A stretch of 12,729 bases of DNA from Lunasporangiospora selenospora (lineage: Eukaryota; Mortierellomycota; Mortierellomycetes; Mortierellales; Mortierellaceae). Under the pieces are notes generated by a model. That model did no database searches, was not told the origin of the DNA, and worked only from the letters and a program-made list of their open reading frames with translations. The DNA is taken from contig JAABOA010000310.1 in NCBI GenBank assembly GCA_015680635.1, positions 4,291 through 17,019 on the forward strand, read 5' to 3'. The translations under genes were made by a program, and so were the position numbers. Positions 8,213-12,729 of the stretch are shown here, one piece after another. Positions within the stretch are counted from its first letter, which is position 1; each line of letters begins with the position of its first letter.

Positions 8213-8708
8213 ATGAGAGACTCAAGAATCTCAAGAGAGTTGGTCATTACCACAAGATTACGCGAGCGTAATCCATTTCCACGACTGTTCAGCGTTTGCC
8301 TTGCACACATGGCTATCTATGTCCTAGGTTTCCTGTCGACCCAACAGCCAGTCTCCGAGTTGATACTCCAGGCGCATAAGAGCAAGAGAGGAGCCCAGAC
8401 TGGATCTCAAGGAGCGCGAAGAGCTCGAAGAGCTTGAAGAGGTTCGGGAGGAACTCAAGGTGAGTGTCGCCATCCAGAGTCGACTTTGAAGAGCTCCATT
8501 AGACGGAACATGATAGATATCGACAAAAAGCGAAAGAGTTCGCGTGTAAACATCGTGTCGTGACAGAGGGGTCGATGGGTATGCCATTGCTGAGACAGCA
8601 TTCAATGGAGTGTTCCCAGACCACGCTAGCGATGAATGCGATCAGAATCCCGACCTGGCTGCACGTTATTCCCCTCGACTGCTTATTTCACAGCAAGATT
8701 CCTGGTAG
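8213..8708 (+). pseudogene. Possible decayed coding region with a coiled-coil segment
   Basis: Three protein-like segments follow one another. 8213-8437 is an ATG-started frame (LVITTRLRERNPFPRLFS, AHMAIYVLGFLS). 8373-8459, in another frame, encodes a strongly acidic heptad-like helix (LDLKEREELEELEEVREELK) ending exactly at a donor-like GTGAGT at 8460. 8550-8708, in the same frame as the helix, encodes YAIAETAFNGVFPDHASDE and ends at TAG. Four stops separate the last two, and no acceptor restores the frame cleanly. The minus-strand frame at 8324-8605 is serine-rich because it is the complement of the GAG/GAA codons. Family unknown. Confidence 0.3.
8256..8273. repeat. Perfect 8-bp near-palindrome
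   Basis: GATTACGC (8256-8263), spacer GA, GCGTAATC (8266-8273). The two-base spacer is too short for an RNA loop without opening the last pair, so a dyad protein-binding site is as likely as a hairpin. Confidence 0.55.
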
Positions 8709-8912
8709 GAAATAACCTTTACTTTTCCACGTAATATTCTCGACTCTTCGGGCTGCGCCCATCTCAAACCTTTTCCACCACTCCCCAACCTCGGCATTGC
8801 GCGTCCAAGTCCTCTAATGAAACTGATTCAAGGTTGTACAGGTAAGATTCTTCCTTCATTACTTTCCACCAATGCTTTTTCGATTTCTCCTCCACTAATG
8901 GGGGTTCATGCT

Positions 8913-9610
8913 CACTGCAATCAAACAATAGCATTTTGCTAGCCTAATCACATCCTTGCTTGCGAGGATGAGCGACCGCGGTCCGTGATTGGGATTGTTT
9001 GCAGTGTTCGAATGGGTGTCAATCCATTCGAACCGATCGGAGCTCTAGGAAGTGTACTACCACTGCATCCAAACAAAGGCATTTTTGCCCGCCCAACACC
9101 ATCCTTGCTTGCGAGGATGAGCAGCCGCGGTCTGTGGTTGGGATTGTTTGCAGTGGTTCAAGTGGGTGTCAGCCCATTTGATCCTATTTGAGCTCAAGGA
9201 AGTGCACTACCACTGCAATCAAACAAAGGCATTTTTGCCCGCCCAACACCGTCCTTTCTTGCGAGGATGGACAGCCGCGGTCTGTGGTTGGGATTGTTTG
9301 CAGTGGTTCAAGTAGGTATCAGCCTATTTGATCCTATTTGAGCTCAAGGAAGTGCACTACCACTGCAATCAAACAAAGGCATTTTTGCCCGCCCAACACC
9401 ATCCTTGCTTGCGAGGATGAGCAGCCGCGGTCTGTAGTTGGGATTGTTTGCAGTGGTTCAAGTGGGTGTCAACCTATTTGATCCAATCTGAGCTCAAGGA
9501 AGTGCACTACCACAACAATCAAACAAGAGCTTTTTGCTAGCTCGATCCCATCCTTGCTTGCGAGGATGTGCAGTCGCGGTCTGAGATGAGGATTGTTTGT
9601 TGTGGTTCAG
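8913..9610. repeat. Tandem array of structured 150-bp units (four full, one partial)
   Basis: Units begin with CACTGCA (CACAACA in the last) at 8913, 9061, 9211, 9361 and 9511, giving periods of 148, 150, 150 and 150. Each unit holds nested dyads. The outer arms are CACTGCAATCAAACAA and TTGTTTGCAGTG. Inside are a GGCA-TTTT-TGCC hairpin, CCCAAC pairing with GTTGGG, and a central CATCCT-TGCTTGCG-AGGATG hairpin. After the outer stem come TCAAGTGGG pairing with CCCATTTGA, and the palindrome TTGAGCTCAA. Unit 1 and the last unit are the most diverged, as expected for array edges. A faint continuation reaches about 9640. The period is a multiple of three, so frames are open across unit borders, but most units contain an in-frame stop. 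Candidate identities are a satellite grown from a foldback/MITE-like element, or a tandem structured RNA. Confidence 0.9.
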
Positions 9611-9730
9611 TTTTGTAATACAGCCTCTTTGTTATCAAGCAGCTTTGGCTGTTGTTGCAAACGAGGATGTATCTCAGCTTGTTAGAACAGTAATGGCAGG
9701 TAATTTGGCTTTGCACAACCATCTAATTTT
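9611..9730 (+). other. Array edge and a possible exon-like scrap
   Basis: After the last repeat unit the plus strand reads AALAVVANEDVSQLVRTVMAG up to a donor-like GTAATT at about 9700, followed by a pyrimidine tract. It is short and unrecognised. Bases 9611-9640 still resemble a diverged repeat unit. Confidence 0.2.
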
Positions 9731-9765
9731 CTCTCTCTCTCTCTCTCTATCTCTATCTATCTATC
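9731..9765. repeat. Compound (CT)n-(CTAT)n microsatellite
   Basis: Uninterrupted CT dinucleotides at 9731-9748 pass into CTAT tetranucleotides through 9765. No coding sequence nearby is supported. Confidence 0.9.
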
Positions 9766-10480
9766 TTTTCTATCCTCTTTTTGGAAATACCTTTTGCGCC
9801 GAGCTCCCCCCCCCCACCGTTTCAACTCGAGCACTCCACGAGTAGGACTCCCTGGCCGGATTTATTTATTGCTCTACATCATGGACCAAAGTCTAAATGA
9901 TCCTGTCGATATCTTGCAAAGAATGGGCTCGATCCACGATCCACGACTTTAACATTTGTCTGTTTGCCTCCACAATCTCTACCTTACTCGAGAATTGCCA
10001 TGAGACAAGGCAGGGATTGTTAGGATACGAAATGAGATCAGGAGTTCTCTTTATTTTGTTAGTCCGTTTTACACTACTTTTTTCCCAACCAGTCCTCGGA
10101 TAAAGATAATACAGCGTTTTTTTTTTTTGTTTTTTTTTTGACACATTGCCAGCGTGAATTTGGCACGAATATTGTCTAGCAGTCATTAATACATTTGCGC
10201 CAACTCTTTTTAATACGAGATGTACCAAAAAAATCGCTGTAGACCCAGATACTAAAATCTTTGATGAAGTGGAAACCGTGGCGTAGTTGATTGAGGCGAG
10301 AGAGTTGAAATAGCAGAGGTAGCTGACTGGTGTAACGGTAAAGAAAAGGATTCTACAGCTGTGGGGCGCAAGGGGCACGAATGACGCAAGACTGCTAGGC
10401 TGAATACATCCTATTTTTTTCAGTCGAGTACTTTGATCCGACTCGGCGACGAGGTGTTGCTGGGCTTACGTGCAGTGTTT
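9766..10480. other. Homopolymer-rich stretch without a supportable gene
   Basis: Holds C10 at 9806-9815, a doubled ATCCACG near 9930-9945, and T12-G-T10 at 10117-10139. A minus-strand frame of 161 codons (9893-10378) and a plus-strand frame of 68 codons (9897-10103) overlap. The longer one crosses the T-runs as a lysine/glutamine run, shows no domain, and is not beyond chance for the window. A TGGTGTAACGG at about 10328 recalls a tRNA D-arm but no tRNA follows. Confidence 0.5.
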
Positions 10481-10774
10481 TATTGGTATTTATAATGCCC
10501 CTAAAAATTACCCAAAATGTGCCCAGTTCGATCCACTACCACACTGAACTCCCTCCTACTCTAGGCAGACAGCACCAGATTGTAATACAACATGAATTCA
10601 TGAATTGTATCCCCTTCAAGTTTGTTCTTGATTTTGTGGTTGGTGAATCGTCCGTGGACACCACTTTTCTGGTTGTAGCAGGTCCATACGATAGTTCCCT
10701 TGGATGTTAATTTGAATCCTTTTTCCTCTTTTTCTTCCTTGATTTTTTGTTCACCCTGTAGGAGCCCACAATCG
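10481..10774 (+). other. Unassigned stretch with a weak reading frame
   Basis: An ATG-started frame at 10495-10710 (about 71 residues) lacks a recognisable motif. It is followed by a T/C-rich tract ending in CACCCTGTAG, which looks like an intron 3' end. This could be the upstream part of the frame at 10866, but no clear donor is seen. Confidence 0.25.
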
Positions 10775-10848
10775 CACACACATTCACACACACACATTCA
10801 CACACACACATTCACACACACACATTCACACACACACACACACACACC
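10775..10848. repeat. CA-rich minisatellite
   Basis: Four ATTC or TTC interruptions separate runs of CA, so the unit is roughly a 14-base CACACACACATTCA-like motif that ends in a pure (CA)n run. The minus-strand frame over it is a low-complexity shadow (VCVC, NVCV). Confidence 0.9.
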
Positions 10849-10865
10849 CTCCTCTTCTCTCTCAG

Positions 10866-11240
10866 GCTATATATCTCATATCGAAGATGAGAAAAGACAG
10901 ACATATGCCCACTGGATTTAGAAAAGCCAGTCCAATTGATCGTGGTCCAGTTGCTTTCGCTCAATGGGTCAAGCTTCAAGGTCGTAAGAATATCCTGCAT
11001 AGAAAGTGCCCCACGATCACATTGGCTGCGGCTTCATCACCAGACTCGGAGGTAAAAGCGATTGGTGGCCATATGCAGGAATTATGGGAGAAAGAGGCTG
11101 ATTCATTAAACAACCATTGGAGATACCGAGGGCCTCTACAAAAGTTACGGGTACGCTTCAAACCATCGTGCTGCAGCATTAAAACTTTTGTCCATGATAT
11201 TTTCCACGGAAAAAAAACTCTTTATTTCGCAATGATCTAG
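10866..11240 (+). CDS. Exon-like basic reading frame, probably part of a partial or decayed gene
   Basis: TCTTCTCTCTCAG at 10853-10865 is a good intron 3' end, and the frame is open from the next base to TAG at 11238 (125 codons; first ATG at 10887). The protein is basic and helical, with SPIDRGPVAFAQWVKLQG, DSEVKAIGGHMQELWEKE and NNHWRYRGPLQKLRVR as the most protein-like stretches. The minus-strand frames here are poorer. A donor-like GTACGC at 11151 offers an alternative end: an intron to 11240 would add KCHISGKRLFQAAKGARS up to TGA at 11307. After TAG 11238 the same frame continues, broken only by TGA 11307, to TAA near 11490, passing through a KAKAKAKAEEE segment, so nonsense decay is also possible. 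I do not recognise the family. A transposon-derived protein is one guess, without direct evidence. Confidence 0.4.
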   Translation, partial: AIYLISKMRKDRHMPTGFRKASPIDRGPVAFAQWVKLQGRKNILHRKCPTITLAAASSPDSEVKAIGGHMQELWEKEADSLNNHWRYRGPLQKLRVRFKPSCCSIKTFVHDIFHGKKTLYFAMI

Positions 11241-11386
11241 AAATGTCATATCAGCGGCAAAAGACTTTTCCAAGCTGCAAAAGGCGCTCGGTCGACAGCA
11301 GCTTCGTGAAGCAAAAATATATTAAAAAAAACTCCAGATAGAGCTGCTTCTGGGGCAAGATCAGAAGCAGGTGCCGGTACCGCAAC

Positions 11387-11410
11387 AAAAGCAAAAGCAA
11401 AAGCAAAAGC
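11387..11410. repeat. (AAAAGC)4 hexanucleotide repeat
   Basis: Four exact AAAAGC copies. On the plus strand they read as KAKAKAKA in the frame continuing from the upstream basic segment; on the minus strand as AFAFAF. The hexamer period keeps both frames open. Confidence 0.9.
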
Positions 11411-11492
11411 AGAGGAGGAAGCCAGAGAGTCACGTTTTCCGGTGACGTCGATTAGAGTATTTCTGGCCTGCATATCCTTTCTCAGTCTGTAA

Positions 11493-11845
11493 AGCGGCAT
11501 GGATGTACTTTTGGCTGGGTACATCTTTCTTTCTCTTTGCTTTTGCTTCTCTCTTTCTCTTCTTGTTCTCTTGCTGTCAGCAACCGCTCCAGTGACCAGC
11601 TCGCTCCACATTCCTCTCCTCGGCCTAACCACCCTGCATCCACCTTTGCATCCACTCCTGCTCGGCCACTGCATCTGCGCTGATCTGCCCCGCATTCCGC
11701 ATTCCCCCCCACCCCCCCAACAGGCGACCTGCGAGCCATGCCTCTTTGACCATCTTTAGTCTTTCTCTCTTTCCCGCTCCCTGCAATTCCCGCCTGCTGA
11801 GCGCATTCACTCTTCCTTCTCCAACCGGGCCACTTGTCCGTGACG
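11493..11845 (+). promoter_or_regulatory. Pyrimidine-rich leader or 5' exon region of the Ser/Thr/Pro/His-rich gene
   Basis: Strongly CT-rich on the plus strand, with a TTTCTCTTTGC-type tract at 11527-11575 ending in TGCTGTCAG, which is both leader-like and acceptor-like. C-runs occur at 11705-11719. The downstream gene's frame is blocked by TGA at 11798, so translation probably begins after it unless a spliced 5' exon exists. The frames at 11499-11759 and 11746-11976 have low-complexity composition from the CT bias. Confidence 0.4.
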
Positions 11846-12729
11846 ATGCCGGTGCCCACTCCTCCACGCTCCCCACCCGCCATCCATATCCTCCGCTGTA
11901 CTGCTGCAACCACCTCCCAGACCACCACACCTGCTGCACCTTGTCCCCAGTCCCACCCTCTCCTTCACTCTCTTGATCGCCTTTGTAGTTCCAACACAAG
12001 TTCGACTAGTGCCAGTCCCTTGACTAACAACAGTAGCTCTGCGCTCAATCCTCCTCACCCTTGCACCAGCAAAAGCGCCACCATCACCACCACCACCAGT
12101 CACTACAACAGCCGTAGCCTCTCTCTCCTCCAAAGTAGCAGCACGGGAATACATCAGAGCCACCTCACTGAGGACTCTCTCTCCTCCCTGGCCCAGGGTG
12201 TATCCTTGACCCTGTCACCGTCGACTGCAACCAGTTTTCCACGACCCGTGGCCAAGGCCGGCTACTACACCACCCAGCCGGACCAGCCCAATCCCCGCCC
12301 CTTTGCCCATCCTCCAGTTGTCCACAGTGACAGTGACCACACTGCCCATCAGAGCCATTGTGATATTGGTCACAGTCCTGTTGGTGACTACTCCACTCTC
12401 CACCACCACAACAAAGGCGGCTATAGCAACACCAGCCATCACAACATCCACTCACGATCGAGTCCTGTGCTCAGGTGCCCTAGCCAACCTTGTTCACCTT
12501 TGACCTCCAGCCGTTCTCACCGAGGTCTGCTCTCGGACTCTTTTTCAGACGACCACCACACCACAGAGATTCAGATTAGTGCTGTTGACAACAAGAACAA
12601 AAACTCGAGTCCAGACCCATCTGTACCTGTCGATCCTTCCACTCCATCTCTTGGCCATCAAGGTAAGAAGGAGCCGAAGGAAAAAAGAAGAGGAAAAATA
12701 AAAATAAAAAAGGAACCGCACCCTCCCCC
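11846..12729 (+). CDS. 5' part of a gene for a Ser/Thr/Pro/His-rich, mostly disordered protein (runs off the window)
   Basis: The frame is open from just after TGA at 11798 to the window end. The first ATG, at 11846, has A at -3. About 272 codons run to 12662, where GTAAGA follows; beyond it the sequence turns abruptly A/G-rich, so the exon probably ends at 12662 in phase 1 and the remainder is intron. Composition is rich in Ser, Thr, Pro, His and Asn, with ITTTTSHYNS, LHHHNKGGYSNTSHHN and DHHTTEIQISAVDNKNK. No globular domain, signal peptide or membrane segment is visible. Such regions are typical of the long flanks of fungal transcription factors and signalling proteins, but the diagnostic domain would lie right of the window. 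The minus-strand frames over this region (glycine/valine/cysteine-rich) are complements of the ACC/CAC codons. Confidence 0.6.
   Translation, partial: MPVPTPPRSPPAIHILRCTAATTSQTTTPAAPCPQSHPLLHSLDRLCSSNTSSTSASPLTNNSSSALNPPHPCTSKSATITTTTSHYNSRSLSLLQSSSTGIHQSHLTEDSLSSLAQGVSLTLSPSTATSFPRPVAKAGYYTTQPDQPNPRPFAHPPVVHSDSDHTAHQSHCDIGHSPVGDYSTLHHHNKGGYSNTSHHNIHSRSSPVLRCPSQPCSPLTSSRSHRGLLSDSFSDDHHTTEIQISAVDNKNKNSSPDPSVPVDPSTPSLGHQGKKEPKEKRRGKIKIKKEPHPP
12663..12729 (+). other. Probable start of an intron
   Basis: GTAAGAAGG donor followed by A/G-rich and AATAAAAATAAAA sequence, a sharp change from the C-rich exon before it. The frame technically stays open as a lysine-rich run, so read-through into a basic segment cannot be excluded. 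No acceptor is present before the edge. Confidence 0.5.

Noticed and set aside
8985-9191. Open frames across the tandem repeat, possibly a 50-residue protein repeat
   Set aside because: The 150-base period keeps frames in register, but later units carry an in-frame TGA in the GAGCTC palindrome region, and the differences between units preserve base pairing rather than codons.
8913-9610. CRISPR array
   Set aside because: Units are uniform over the full 150 bases, with no short repeat/variable spacer pattern, and the setting is eukaryotic.
9893-10378. 161-codon minus-strand frame outside known genes
   Set aside because: It crosses T-runs as a lysine/glutamine run, has no recognisable domain or promoter, and a frame of this length is expected about once by chance in the window.
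10325-10380. tRNA-like D-arm (TGGTGTAACGGTAA)
   Set aside because: No matching acceptor stem, anticodon arm or T-arm at the required distances.
10520-10545. T-loop-like AGTTCGATCC
   Set aside because: The flanking bases do not form a T-stem and no tRNA body precedes it.
11246-12163. Long minus-strand frames rich in Gly, Arg and Cys
   Set aside because: They are complements of CT-rich leader and of ACC/CAC-rich codons of the plus-strand Ser/Thr/Pro/His-rich exon; composition explains their openness.

Overview
The window looks like nuclear DNA from a filamentous fungus, most likely an early-diverging one (Mortierella-like or another Mucoromycota member). This placement is an inference. It rests on short introns with GT..AG ends and a CTAAC/CTGAC branch site, pyrimidine-rich leaders before start codons, CT and CA microsatellites in untranslated DNA, and the decayed remains of an XPG/FEN1-like PIN-domain gene of a kind I recall as expanded in those fungi. 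I see no rRNA, tRNA, CRISPR array, virus or intact transposase.

Layout: (1) 1-619 holds an intact gene for a small secreted cysteine-rich protein, with a CT-rich leader, a (CT)n tract right after the stop and an AATAAA signal. (2) 620-2763 has no supportable gene, but carries an element near 2091-2170 that resembles the 3' untranslated region of the hydrolase gene further on. (3) 2764 to about 3960 is a decayed XPG/FEN1-like nuclease gene: the D-x-D catalytic segment, the helix-turn-helix-like segment and two phase-compatible introns can be read, but stops and frameshifts break it. (4) 4524-6184 is a complete secreted alpha/beta-hydrolase gene with a TATA-like box, a signal-peptide exon, one 68-bp intron, a large second exon and a poly(A) signal. 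(5) 6396-8710 is a field of broken or doubtful coding fragments, a perfect TATA box without a gene, and several strong inverted repeats. (6) 8913 to about 9610 is a tandem array of 150-bp units, four full and one partial. The units fold into nested hairpins, and several differences between them are compensatory, so pairing is kept. This is the most interesting signal in the window. (7) 9640-10860 is mostly microsatellites and homopolymers. (8) 10866-11240 is an exon-like basic reading frame that I do not recognise. (9) 11846 to the right edge is a long Ser/Thr/Pro/His-rich exon ending in a good splice donor, the 5' part of a gene that leaves the window.

The two intact genes, the cysteine-rich protein and the hydrolase, both encode predicted secreted proteins. 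Nothing shows that they work together. The rest reads as repeat-rich accessory DNA with several dead genes.
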